DNA of 64,000 bases from Heterotrichella gracilis (Eukaryota > Sar > Xanthophyceae > Tribonematales > Xanthonemataceae). Position 1 is the first letter of the stretch, and each line of letters starts with the position of its first letter. Location: the NCBI GenBank assembly GCA_032358255.1, contig JAULBX010008662.1, positions 1-64,000 on the forward strand. Reading direction: 5' to 3'. The notes below the pieces were generated by a model, which worked only from the letters and a program-made list of their open reading frames with translations, did no database searches and was not told the DNA's origin. Below, piece after piece: positions 12,401-23,943 of this stretch. A program made the translations under genes and the position numbers.

Positions 12401-15400
12401 CACATCCGGGGGCCCCACCTGTTGCCTGTGCCCATGTTGTAGTCGATGGTGGAGGTGGGTGTGGTGAGGGAGGTGTACGACAGCCGCAGGATGTCGGAGT
12501 CAAAGTCTCCCTGTGCCCCAGGGCCCAGCTCATATGCCGGCTCGTCAAACTTGATCTGCTGGCCATTCTCAAGCGTATCTGGTGCGCCTTCATTGGCTGG
12601 AAGGGAGAAGACTGTGGCCACCTGGAGGCAATCAAAGTTTTTAAATGTATGCAATTTGGTAGAGTACAGGGGGCTAATGGGTACACCAAGCAATAGTGTA
12701 GTGCAACATATGCCCTACCAGCACCTCAGGTCGCGCAAGACTCACAAAATGGAATGGAACAGTGCCAGAACCATACTGCTCGGTGTAGAACGTGCAAGAA
12801 TGATGTTGATCTGGGTTAATTTGTGGAATGCATGCAACTAAGGATCTTACCTGGAGGCCCTCGATGCGCTCAAATGCTGTGAGGAAGCCCTTGGAGAGTG
12901 CCACCGACTCCAGCTTGACGTCTGGTCGGTGGGGGATGAGCACCTGAGGTGGAGACAGTGACATGAGCTGAGACAAAGGGACAATTTGCCGCTGGATCCT
13001 ACGACTGGTATACTAATATGTACACCCCGCACCCTTATAGGGTTTATCATGCGCGTGGGTGGATTCCATGGCTCGAATGCAGGGCTATGAAGGCAAATGC
13101 GACACATTGTGGTGATTTATTCCTGTGATTGGCACACGTTTTACAGCACTCAGCTCGCACAGCAAACCGCATCAATGCCCAGCTGGCTCCCCGCACACCG
13201 CACCTTTGCCTGCGTGGGGTCATCCATGGGTGCCACCAGCACCTCAGAATTGGGCCGCTGTGGGTCCCGCACTGTGATGAACAGGTGGGCGCCCCGGTGG
13301 CTCACGCTGTACTCAACATCCTCCTTGCGCTCAAACACGGGCTTGGGCTCCGCGTCAGGGTGGTCGGCATCCAGAACCCGGATCTCGTTGGTGATGGCAG
13401 AGCCTGGGTGCACAGGCATTAGCAGTATTTTTTAAGGTATTTTTAATGAGACTTATGGGTCGGGTTCTTCCAGCACAGGCACACTTTCCTGATGATCTTT
13501 CATTTATGTTCTCCATGCGTTCTCCATGCGTTCTCCATGCGTTCTCCAAAGTACCATGGTTGCACGAGCAATATACTAAAATTGGCTGTAAAAATGAATT
13601 TATGTTCCGCTGCATCAGTGCAAACAAAGACACGTGGTTGATTGAACAATGTGACCAAGATTGGCTGTCTACACTGGCTTCTGCAGCATCAATATGGAAA
13701 CAATACTCCAACATTGAGTAGTCATACAGCCAAGCCCTCACTTCAGTGTCGCACCCACAGCTGCACACCCACAACAGCACATCTCCCCTACCTGTGTTGA
13801 CGTAGATCAGCTTCTCGCTCCGGGCCTTGCTGATGTGTACATAGTAGGCATCGTCGGTTTCGTGGAACACAAGCACGTCATCCTTGGGGCTGGTGCCGAT
13901 CTTGTGTCTGAACACTTTGTAGGGCCGGTCGAGCTTGTCCTTGGTGCAGTAGAACAGAGTCTTGTTGTCGTTGGCCCACAGGCAGTTGCCAGCTGTATCC
14001 TGATGTGCAAAAATGAGCGTGCAAAGAATTGTTGTGCTGCTCTGGGAAGGGAAGTTGTTGTGCATTTATGAGAGGGAATTCATACCACATAGTCACTGCA
14101 AAGATCCCATGCGTGGGCCTCGCTGCTACTGAATACACAGTAAACCATAAGCAAGCAAAACCCAATGTGTGCTGAGACCTGGTGCTTACGACCCCAAACC
14201 CTTTAGGGTTTAGGAATTGAGAAAACCCTAAACCAGGAGTCTTGAGCGCAACAGAGCACATACCGGGATTGGCTCTGTGATGACCTTGCCCTTACTCAGG
14301 TCCTTCACAAACAGCGTGAACTTCTCGTTGCCAGAGGTGTCCACAGCGTATGCCAGCAGGTTGTGGTCCAGGGACACCTCAAAGGCCCCCACCATGTAGA
14401 AATCATGCTTCTCAGCCTCCTTGTTCTCGTCCAGTAGGATCTCCTCTGGGATGCTCTCATCCATGACGTCCAGCTCTGCACATGGCCGATGATCACATCA
14501 CTGATTGGGTCCTAATGACATTGAAATGGCAGAACACATGTGGCTTGATGAAAACCGCTATTTCCTTAGTTCACCACATGGCAGGTGAGCATACCGTGTA
14601 GGCATGATTGAGCCCTGGAAACAGTGCAACTGCAAGGAGACATGTGCCTTGATGAACAATAGGCTGAGAACATCCCCACAGGAGCAGATGCGCTTGCAAG
14701 ACATGCAATGGGGATGAACATGCAATACTGGCACCCAACTGCTTGTTGAGCCCCACCTGAAGGAGGGCCCATGCCCTCTGGGATCCTCCTCCTGCAGTGC
14801 ACGGTGTACTGCTTTCCCTCCACGGTGCGCGTGTAGTAGTAGTACTTGTCATACCTGTGCACACAAAATGAACAATTGGCCATCTGGTCAGGAGGTGCAG
14901 GGTGTTGACGATACATTTTTGGCCCTGCTTGAGCGAAGCAGAGAGCAGGTCAAGGTAACGGCATACAAACATTCAAGTTCTTCATGTCATGTGCAGTTGA
15001 ACATGCAGACGTGCCAGTAAATGTCACCACCATCCAGCTGAGCATACAATTGGCAACCCTCTCTCGGCCATGTCACCAGAGCAACCCACCCCGCAGCCGC
15101 AGCCGCAACCACCACTTTTATCCGCTAGGAAATGCCGTTCCTGTATTGTCCCTGGCACAAATGCGCACCCACTCCCATGCCATCAGCCAATGCATGAGGG
15201 GCTGGTGCACCCCACTCACCGCTGCGCCGAGCTCTGGTCCGCCTCCTGGATCCTCCCCTTCATCTCTTTAAACAGCGCCTCCTGGAGGGCCTCGGTGTCG
15301 GCCATAACGGCTTTGGTGTACTTGTTCTCTTCCTCCAAGTGCTCCAGCACCTGCACACCACGCCAGGGTATTTTCTTTTTCCTTAGGACGCACTATTCAG

Positions 15401-16570
15401 TCCCTATTCCTTGGCTCTTGCATTACATGATTGGATTGAGGAAAGAAATATTATAAATGAAGAATTACAGGATGAAACATATGGACCCATATGACTAATT
15501 TTTATTATGATGAAAACCCCACAGGCTTCCATGCGCATGAAGTGGCAAGCTTGGATATTAATCATCCCTTTTCATGACTTTACTGGGTTTAGGGTTTGGG
15601 GTTCCTACCTCTGGGTTCTTGCGGTCATCGTCCCTGAGCCAGTAGTACGGGTCCTCACGCACGTCGCCCTGCATCTCAAGATTCTTGGGCCGCTTGATGG
15701 TCTTGGGAGGAACCAGCACCTCTGCAAACAAAAGCTCATGGTGATGTATTGCCATCGACAACTGCACGGGACTGCACGATGTCACAGGCAATGCAGGTGG
15801 TGGTGGTACACTGAACAGACGTGTGTTCTTGGCAGGGTAGTATCACCAATCAAGGGCAGCGTACCAAGGCGAGCGCTCTCCAACGAAGCAGTTGCTTGCG
15901 TGAGGTACTTGGCAGCCTTCTGCAGCAGCTGCTTCTTCTGCGCATCACGCACACCTGGGGAGCACAATCGCAGCACGTGAGACCGAGTGGGCACCAGTCA
16001 ATTGAGCACACATCATCCAACTGAGTGCGGCACATCCAACTTGCAATAGTACACTTATTAAGCCACCACAGGTGTCAGCATCGGGGCCCAGCCCGTGTGC
16101 GGCAATCAGTCAGCAAGTGATGTACCATGAGCTTGTACCTAGGGGAGGCCAGTGCTGGAACAGGTGCCCGTGCCCCTGTGACACAAGGGTCTTCACGAGC
16201 CGCCTGTCGCTTGCAGTCAGGAGCCTGTGGTTTTCTCCCAGCAGCTTCTTCACACTGCGTTGAGGCTGCAGCCTGGGGGGAAGGGAGAATGAACCCATCA
16301 GCAGTTTAAACCCAACTAATACGGCTCAAAATAGCTTGAATATATCGGATTGAACCACGCCGTTCAGCAGGCCACTATGCCGTGCACAATGTCCTGTTGG
16401 GTGCTGGCATGTCCTTGCATGCATGCAACAGATGATATTGCAGCTCCTCCACTGCATGGTGTGGAAGACGGTCTATTTGTGCAATACCATAATGGATTGT
16501 ACCTGCCAATGAAGATGCCAGCTACAAGTCCAGCAGCCCCTGTGGCTAGCGCAAGCCTGTTTTGTGTCAT
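9491..16570 (-). CDS. Oligopeptidase B-type serine peptidase (S9A, prolyl oligopeptidase family)
   Basis: This family cleaves short peptides, typically after basic residues. Seventeen exons splice in phase. From the 5' end: 16570-16503, 16272-16139, 15954-15865, 15721-15609, 15350-15220, 14854-14757, 14475-14264, 13999-13792, 13403-13204, 12943-12851, 12621-12419, 12194-12030, 11550-11434, 11005-10855, 10594-10463, 10063-9824 and 9562-9491. They give 808 residues. The propeller starts near [14 protein letters not shown]. The catalytic triad is visible: Ser in GRSAGG, Asp in [14 protein letters not shown] and His in [19 protein letters not shown] and [18 protein letters not shown] are also typical of oligopeptidase B. 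The start at 16570 gives an N-terminal hydrophobic anchor ([16 protein letters not shown]). An in-frame ATG at 16732 would add 54 more residues, also hydrophobic. Residues after the anchor resemble a nucleotidyltransferase leader. Confidence 0.93.
11046..11140 (-). repeat. Two decayed copies of a peptidase exon start inside an intron
   Basis: The exon whose acceptor lies at 11005/11006 starts with sequence encoding NWYEDGKYL. Truncated copies of that start, with the acceptor, occur at about 11051-11090 and 11118-11140 within the intron just upstream in transcript order. Both have diverged. Confidence 0.8.
11718..12025 (-). repeat. Duplicated peptidase exon end with donor site
   Basis: The real exon (12194-12030) ends in [18 protein letters not shown] and [10 protein letters not shown], followed by a gtgagg donor. 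A copy at about 11826-11915 keeps the donor and encodes the same 28 residues with a single Ala-to-Thr change. A third, shorter copy lies at about 11718-11761. The intervening intron sequence, including GGTGTGTCACAC, is duplicated too, so the unit is roughly 200 bases. Confidence 0.85.
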
Positions 16571-17233
16571 TTTGCTGGCGAGGTGGTTCCTCTTCCTTGA
16601 CGGCAGGTGGCCGTGCACAGGCAAGGCGACGACTGCAACCACCAGCAGAGAACACCAGACAGCCGGGAAGAGCTTGAGCAAAGCCAGTGCTGCAACAGGC
16701 AACACAGCGCTCGTTGTGGACAGTGTGAGCACGCCCAGATGACCAATCCCGACAAAATCAATAGGATGGAATCAGTTGTACCTGTAGTACATATAGTCAA
16801 AGTGGATACTTGTCGTCTGCACGGTAAACACCACAGCCTTTATCACTCTATCACGCGTGGTGGCACCATCCGACAGTCGAGACTCTGAGTGTCCCTGGGA
16901 CATTTGGCGGGAAAGGCCAAGACCGTCTCACTCACACCTCTGCTGGACGATACAACGCGCAGGTACCAATACTATTGACAATAGATACTGCTTCGCACTG
17001 TAAAGAGAGCGTGTCGTAACGTCGTCTTCCCTGTGCGCTGGAGCCTGAACGTTGCTGTGGTGACTCCTCCATACTGGTTATATCTGGGGAACGGACCCAT
17101 CAGAGGTGGCAAGGAGGCACTTAGGGTTCGCGGGTTGGTGAGCAAAGGCTTTCAGGCCCCAGGTCTCCGTTTGCCTGCAACGTAAAGCAGCAACATCAAC
17201 CCCACGACCCCGCGCACAGCGCCACTAGCAAGC
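16571..17233. promoter_or_regulatory. Divergent promoter region (peptidase / V-ATPase F)
   Basis: About 660 bases separate the two divergent start codons. I saw no TATA box that I would stand behind. The peptidase side contains an in-frame ATG at 16732, so part of this region may be coding. Confidence 0.4.
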
Positions 17234-18036
17234 ATGCCACCCAAACCCTCGGCGCAAGAAGGATCTTTAATCGGAATAATTGGTGATGAGGTACTTGCAA
17301 CCTTTAATTGGACCTTGTAGTCGCTCTGAAAGTGGTTTGCTTTGGCAATAATGACGTGAACTTGCAAGGCACAGTGTTCCAAACGGCCACTTGGTGACAG
17401 TGGGTGTGATTGCGTAGGACACCGTGACTGGGTTTCTGCTGGCTGGGGTTGGAAACTTCGACCTTCGAAAGCGGGGGAACTTCCTCATTGTTGACAACAG
17501 TGAGTCTGTGTCTGTCACTGATGGATGAACCGTACACTCATGCGGTGTGAACCAGTGGTCACCCCATATGCATGCATTGCCCTAGCCCAAACCCTTTGCC
17601 TCAGCTTGTGGGCGTTGCTTCTGACACCCTGTTTGCCAACAGAGACCTCAACGAAGCAAATAGAGGACACTTTCAAGGAGTTCACAAACCGTGAGGACAT
17701 TGCGGTGGTGCTGATTAGCCAAACTGTAAGTGCCTATTCGCCACTGCTGCTCCTTGACACAACGCGAACGGCGCTGAATACACCTCTAACCCGCTCAACA
17801 ACCTGCAGGTAGCAACAATGATCAGGCCACTCATGGACAAGTACAACAAGGTGGGACTGTGTTTGGCACTGTGTTCTAGCTTTGGCAGTCATAAGGGGAC
17901 CCTGTTTAACAACACCCCGCCGCGTTGTGTGCAGGCTATCCCAGCAGTACTGGAGATTCCAAGCAAGGACAAGCCTTACGACCCCACACAGGATTCCATC
18001 TTGCAACGAGTAAAGATAATGTTTGGTGGACCCTAG
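17234..18036 (+). CDS. VMA7: V-type proton ATPase subunit F
   Basis: Subunit F sits in the central rotor stalk of the vacuolar H+-ATPase and helps couple ATP hydrolysis in V1 to proton transport. Five exons splice in phase: 17234-17290, 17418-17499, 17643-17725, 17809-17850 and 17935-18036 (TAG). They give 121 residues, the normal family size. Diagnostic segments are [20 protein letters not shown] across the first junction, [55 protein letters not shown] and [18 protein letters not shown]. The start was chosen because ATG 17234 gives the short N-terminus before GDED that is typical of the family. The gene is single-function and complete. Confidence 0.96.
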
Positions 18037-19262
18037 GGCATGCCCCAGCCCCACCCATGCGTTTACCTGCCATTTCGCCTGCCCACCCAGTTTTGGGCAG
18101 CACGCGCCAAACAGCTGCAAAATTCTTGTTGCGATAATCGAAATTCTTGTCAGCTTTTCTATTCTTTGAGCCTTTAACTTCGTAACACCCACAGGGCCAG
18201 TGACAAATAACTGGGTGACGTTGGGCAGCAGACAACCAGCAAATAGTACACTGCAATGTGGATTTACTAGCCATCTGCTATCCTTGTAACTCGATTCACA
18301 ATATACCGCAGACATATCCCACTGATTAAGCTACAGCCTGTGAATGCTAACAGCAGGAGGGGTATTGTATGGTGCAAGGGTGACCTGAGCCCTGGGCCAG
18401 TGTGGCACAAACTGGGTTACATGCATCTGCAGCTGATCCTTGCCACTGCTTGCAAGCAAGCTGTTCACAGTGGTGTTGTACACTCACGAAAGTATCCTCG
18501 GCTGAAGGTTGTTACACAGATACAGATATGTATTATGCTTCAGCCCAATTGGATGCCATATGGGCGATATCCCCATTGGGCCAACCGGTCACGTACAAGA
18601 CCAAATTAAGCAATTCCACTGCTTGCAATGGAGATGCAACACGAGCACCCACACTGCAACACAATCCTGGGCAGCAGCTGAGTGTATTTGCCAAACTGCA
18701 TGCCTTTCACACTCCAACACAGATACCTTGAGAATACAATACGCTTGAATTTAAGCGCGAATCGGATACAAAACTGTAGACCCTAACTTCAATGTGCCAT
18801 CCCAGTGGCACTACACATTTTACACAAGCGAAGTCGACAATGTTATCCTACAAAAGCGAACATGACAATGTTATCCTACGACAGCAACCTACCAGAACTT
18901 GCACCCAGGGGCTATGTTCCTTGAGGCTCCCAAACCCTGTTTGCCTACGCCATGACGCCTCACATGATAAGCGTACATTCTATTCCACCATAAAGCGTGC
19001 ATTGGACTGTAATGGACTGGGTACCGGCCTGAGCTAGAAAACAGCAACAGCAGTTTTGGGACTACCAAACACATCGCACCAGTGCAAGAGGTGCAACCAT
19101 TTTGAATGCCTACGCGACTGCTCAGGGATGCTCTCTCGAGTCAGAACTCAGTAATTTGGGGTACTTATTCCTGTAACAGACATGCAGTGGTTTCTGCACC
19201 GCCAAAAATTTGCCGGAATGGATCCCCCAAACTCGCCGCACGCCGCCCCACTGCACCCCACA
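18037..19262. other. Convergent intergenic region
   Basis: This stretch holds the 3' ends of V-ATPase F (+; TGTAA at 18285) and the CPBP protease (-; TTACA at 18820-18824). No other gene recognised. Confidence 0.5.
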
Positions 19263-21424
19263 TCACATCACCCCGCGCACCGTCAGCTGGTAGAAGATGT
19301 ACAGGTTCCACAGGCTGTGCAGCGTGATTGAGGACAGCAGGTTGCGCGATCGCACAAAGATTGTCCCCATGATGAGGCCCAGTAGTACCAGGGGCACAAA
19401 TCGCTGCAGGCTGAAGTGCGCGCAGGCAAAGATGATGGAGGAGGCCAGGATGGCGCCGCGCACCGAAAAGTATTTCGTCAGCGAGGGCAGCAGGAAACCC
19501 CGGAAGATCACCTGGGGACGGGAGGGGAGGCAGGGTGAGCGGTGCAACAGGCGTGGGCGGCGGTCGCATGGAAGGTTGCTTGCGAGAGGTCTAGATGTGT
19601 TCCATGTTGGGTCGATTGCACATGCGTTGGCACGCGCTGGCCCTCCAGCATCAATTTGTCTAGTGATGATCCACATGCATCTGGGTCAGACAGATACTGC
19701 ATGCACATTTGTGGGCCTCATGTTGTATCTCATCGCGATGCAAAAGCAACGTCGTGCATTGCTTGTCTTTGTAGCCTGCCATGCATCCCCCCCAATGATC
19801 AACCACCAACTGAATTGCTCCACATGCAATGAAATCCCCCAGTTTGCCTTCCTGGCAGCAAATCGTGCACAGGGCTTTGAATACCGCAACGAGCCTTCCT
19901 TCACTCCACCACCGCACCTTCTCACACATGAATGCACACATCGACACCACCAAACTGTACACCCTTTGGTCACTGGAGTACCCACAGACTGCGCCTGCTC
20001 CACATGCAACTCCACATGCAACTCCCCTAAATGCGCACCACAATGAACCCCCTACCCCATGCACTGCAGTCCATTCGCCTCTTCCGCCCCCTTACCTCCT
20101 CCCAGATCGGCGCGCACACCGACACCACCAGAAAATACACCGCGTTGGTCACCGGGTCCCCCGCAGACAGCGACTGCTCCAGCAGGTTGGCGCCCCACAG
20201 GTCGGCATCGATGGGGAACCACAGCTGGCTCTGGTTGGCGATCCAGTCCACCAGGGGGAAGGCCAGGCAGGCGCCCAGCACGGGCGGGACCCATTGCCTG
20301 CAGCCACATGGGCATGGTGGATCGAGGTTCGGGATGGGTTATAAATTGCATGGTCGAGGCCGCAGCAGAATTGTGCTGGTCCGCATGGGGCCATCTACTG
20401 CATCATTCCATGACATGAACAGCATGCAGTCATCCATGTTGTGCCAGCACGCTTTGACAACCCCACATCACTTGACCTATGCCCAATGCTTCCAAACAAG
20501 ATGCACGGCTGCAGTACGCACCGAATGGGCGTCCACCGCACTTGGAACCAGCCCAGCGCGCGTGGCTTGTACTCCTGGAGGCACCGCCACAGTATGGCCA
20601 GCGTCACCCCTAGCTCCGACACATCCAGCAACAGGTGCAGTATGGCTTGGCCCCTGCCCGACAGCTGGTCCCGCTCCAGCCCCATCATCTCCAGCCCCAC
20701 GGGTATGACCCAGTATCCCAGGATCCAAAACGCAAGCACCCACAGGATCATCACCTGTGCAAAGGAGGCGGCCTTGGGTGTTGAGTGGAACCACATGCTG
20801 GAGGCGACTTGGCCGGGTGGTGGAGCGGGGGATTGAGGATATGCATGCATACGGTGAGTGGTGCTAGGTGCGTACCTGCATGATCTTCTGGCCTCCCCAT
20901 GGCACGTTGAACCCTGTGCCCTGCACAAAACAGTGGATGGGGAGATAAGTCATGTGTGTGCGGCAAGGGTTGCATGGCCAATACTTTCTAACCAAGGCAA
21001 TCGCGGGATAGAAGCCCATGCTCAGTCCATGGAGGTTTGTATTGACAACACCAGGGTTAGTGTCACTGTGCTCCAGCTGTACCTTTGGCCTGTCTTCGTC
21101 ATCTATTGGGTTTGAACTGCTCTCTGTGAAGTGCTGTTCAGGGTTGTCTGCAGCATGTGAACAGCTGGGGTGCGAGTAGCGATGCCTTGCTCTATGCTGT
21201 ACTGTAAGGGACTGCCTGATGCGTGGTAGAAGTTTTAGAAGCTGGGGCTGTGGGTGGGTTACCGAGGGTGGGGTGGGTCGTGGCAGGCTGGCAGTTGGAC
21301 TGGCCTTGAGGCAGCCAATGCCACCCCGGTACACTGCCCGTGGAGCCCCACAAGAACTGCTCGTTGAGCATGAGGCTATTGAGAGGCTTTCAGGTCCTCT
21401 CGTATATGAGTTGACGGACGTCAT
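19263..21424 (-). CDS. CPBP-family (CAAX/Rce1-type) intramembrane protease, plastid-targeted
   Basis: CPBP proteins are multi-pass glutamic proteases or bacteriocin-processing-like enzymes. Exons from the 5' end are 21424-21083, 20920-20876, 20754-20522, 20297-20096 and 19511-19263 (TGA), about 356 residues. The first exon is Ser/Arg/Pro-rich with few acidic residues, as in a chloroplast transit peptide. Its donor (AAG|GTACAG at 21082) is the least certain junction. The three family motifs are present: EExxxR as WEEVIFRGF, split by the last intron; FxxxH as FACAH; and HxxxN as HSLWN. Hydrophobic helices include MILWVLAFWILGYWVIPVGL and VYFLVVSVCAPIW. The substrate is unknown; the membrane site is probably the plastid envelope or thylakoid. 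Confidence 0.88.
19905..19998 (-). repeat. Decayed copy of the CPBP exon end that carries the catalytic glutamates
   Basis: Within the last intron, the complement of about 19910-19995 encodes RVYSLVVSMCAFMCEKV. This is a worn copy of NAVYFLVVSVCAPIWEE plus its donor side (real copy at 20096-20170). The EE pair has become EK. Confidence 0.75.
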
Positions 21425-22090
21425 ATGTCCTTTTCAACCTTTTGTAGCAGTGGAATATGTCCTTGCCGACATGACTAGAGCTCCAGCTGTATGGCGCAAC
21501 CCAAAGCACGCGATACACCTAGACAGTCTTAATATCTAGGTATTGAACCAAACCCACTTCCGTGAAGCATGGGCTGGTGCTGGGAAAGGGTTGGCAAGAG
21601 TTAAAACAAAAGCCCTTGCATCCTGCCAAGGCGGCAGTCAAAACCGATGGGCCCACCTAGATAGGACAGTAATAGCTGCAATAGAACAGCGGTGACAGGA
21701 ACGAAAGCTTCCCCAGGTAGTTTTGGCCTGCCCGTTTATAAGGTGCTGGCACCGTTAAAGCTTTGGCAGTGCCGAGAGTAAACACTGGTTGGGTACCGAA
21801 AGCGCGGGAAAGCGCAACAATGCATGCATATCGTTCTGGACGCTTCCACTGCAAACGCCTTTTAAGAACAACACTAATATAGTGACGACACCAAGCTTGT
21901 AGGAAAACCTGTGGCGCTTCAGGTTATAACTCCTGTGGTTATCTCGAAGGAAAACTGGAATTGGGCTGCAAAATCAGTGACTGATCAACGTTGCCATCAA
22001 CGGGTGTTTCGGATCTCTCGCCTCTATTCTGGCAGGTCGCTACTGCTGCTCTTTGCATCAGATTCCTGTTGCTTGAGACCCCGCTGTGCA
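21425..22090. promoter_or_regulatory. Divergent promoter region (CPBP protease / NudC)
   Basis: About 670 bases lie between the two divergent ATGs. No clear core-promoter element or ORF was recognised. Confidence 0.4.
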
Positions 22091-23943
22091 ATGTCGTGCG
22101 TGATTGAGGAGGTTGTTGAAGCGGAACCCATCGCCGCTCCTGAGCTGGATGCCCTGCTCCGCACCCACCAAGGCGATGCCAGCGGTGCGCTTGCAGCAAC
22201 CTTCGCGTACCTCAGCGCCAAAACCGACTTCTTCTCCACACCTGGCTCCGACCAGGTGGTGCGCAGCCTGTTGAAAGAGCACTACAAGCCCGTGACTGTG
22301 GAGAAGCCCAAGGTGGCAGCCGAACCAGCACCGCAAGTCCAGGTGGGGATCTGCAAGCAAGATCTCCAACAAGGCTTTTATGTCCCGGGTAGAAGGAAAT
22401 TGCACTAGATTGGGTGCATCCCCTGAGCAAGTAGCGCACCAGACCTGGTACAGGCAGACCGTGCCCACAGCTCGTCCATCTGCTATTGAGGCCCTGAAAC
22501 ACACTCCCCTTTGCGTCCACTGCAGAAGCCGCCAACTCCTGTGGTGTCACCCGCCCCTCCACCAGCACAGCAGCAGGCGGTTGCTGACAAGGCCCCTGAG
22601 CCAGAGGCAGCCCCTGCAGTGCCACCCACCCAGGCCCAGGAGGCAGTGCCCACTGCCGAGGATGGCCAAGGGGAGGAGGAGGAGGAGGAGGGGGAGAGCT
22701 CCAGCAAAGGGCTAGGTAGGCAACAACAATAAGGAACCTGGAGATTGCTAGGTGCATTTATCACAACCTACCCTGTTAGGGTACAACCTGCCACTGGATC
22801 GCAGAACACCGGCAACAGCATTGGGGGCGGCAATGCAGTGTGCATATTAGTGCTTTCTTGGTTATCAACCTTTGCTTATCAGCACTTGCGGGTTGCCAGC
22901 GGCTGTGCCTGGGGCTCACCTCCTTACACTTCCATATTTTCATTTACCTACAACCCCCCCCACGCGCGTGCAGTCCCCACCGCTGGCAACGGGGTGCGTA
23001 CTACCAGTCCTGGTCACAAACCCTTTCCATATGCACCGCCACTGCATTGCATACACTGTGATGTCCCAGGGAGCGCTTGCCAGTCAGGCTGGTTGCCATT
23101 CTTGCTTATACCACTTTTTAGTGGACAGCTGCTGTGCCAAGGATCCATCACTCCTTGCCTGCGGCTAACCAACCGCACCTCTGCCACACGCAGTCCCCAC
23201 CGCTGGCAACGGGGCCGTGTACGACCACTACTCCTGGTCCCAAACCCTCGCCGAGTGCACCGTCTCAGTCCCGGTCCCCGCCGGCACCCGCGGCAAGCAG
23301 TGCGACGTGCTCATCACAAAGTCGCGCCTGCGGGTGGGTCTCAAGGGCCAGCCCCCCATCATCGACGGCGCCCTGGATGACAGCGTGCAGCCCGACGAGT
23401 GCCTGTGGAGCGTGGTGGACAACCAGGTGATCGAGGTCACCTTGGCCAAGCAGGACCGCATGAAGTGGTGGAAGTGCGTGGTCCAGGGGGACCCGGAGAT
23501 CGACTGCCAAAAGGTGAGTTACCTACTTAGTTGCATGCATGCCAGCAATACAGCCAGATATCAGTCAGTCTTGCACATGCGGCGCCACGCAACTTACATG
23601 CATTGAGCAATCCAGCCAGATCATCAGTCAGTCTTGCACATGCGGCGCCACGCAGCTCTCTCCTGGCAAACACTACATCTAGTTTGCCCTATTAGGGGCG
23701 TTTCAGTTGAGCCTTCTCACCTTTGTACCACCTCTCATTCCCTGCCAACAGGTGGAGCCGGAAAACAGCAAGCTGGCTGACTTGGATGGCGAGACGCGCG
23801 CCACGGTTGAGAAGATGATGTACGACCAGCGGCAGAAGGCCATGGGCATGCCCACCAGCGAGGAGCAGAAGAAGCAGGAGATGCTCAAAAAGTTCATGAA
23901 GGCACACCCCGAGATGGACTTCTCCAACACGAAAGTGATGTGA
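22091..23943 (+). CDS. NUDC: NudC (nuclear distribution C), CS/p23-domain co-chaperone
   Basis: NudC is a cytosolic HSP90 co-chaperone linked to dynein/LIS1 function and nuclear movement. Exons 22091-22342, 22526-22715, 23194-23513 and 23752-23943 (TGA) give 317 residues. Residues 1-84 form a helical N-terminal region. About residues 85-147 are an Ala/Pro/Glu linker ending in a run of Glu. The CS domain spans about 157-245, with [36 protein letters not shown] and [20 protein letters not shown]. The tail [20 protein letters not shown] and [20 protein letters not shown] is the signature of full NudC rather than NudC-like proteins. The gene is complete and looks functional. Confidence 0.96.
22971..23030 (+). 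repeat. Decayed copy of the NudC CS-domain exon start
   Basis: A gcag acceptor followed by TCCCCACCGCTGGCAACGGG occurs at 22971-22993, then a worn version of the exon start. The same sequence opens the real exon at 23191-23213. The copy quickly loses frame. Confidence 0.85.
23536..23655 (+). repeat. Direct repeat, also dispersed elsewhere in the window
   Basis: The block CAGTCAGTCTTGCACATGCG plus GCGCCACGCA occurs twice in the last NudC intron, near 23565-23595 and 23625-23655. A related copy lies in an FBPase intron near 1835-1860. The preceding CCAGCAATACAGCCAGAT also recurs at about 33852-33870. It looks like an old dispersed element of unknown type. Confidence 0.6.

Noticed and set aside
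17411-17420. Apparent stop codon (gcg tag) interrupting V-ATPase subunit F before DTVTGF
   Set aside because: The tag is the acceptor of intron 1. Splicing 17290 to 17418 gives a clean GDEDTVTGF with correct phase.
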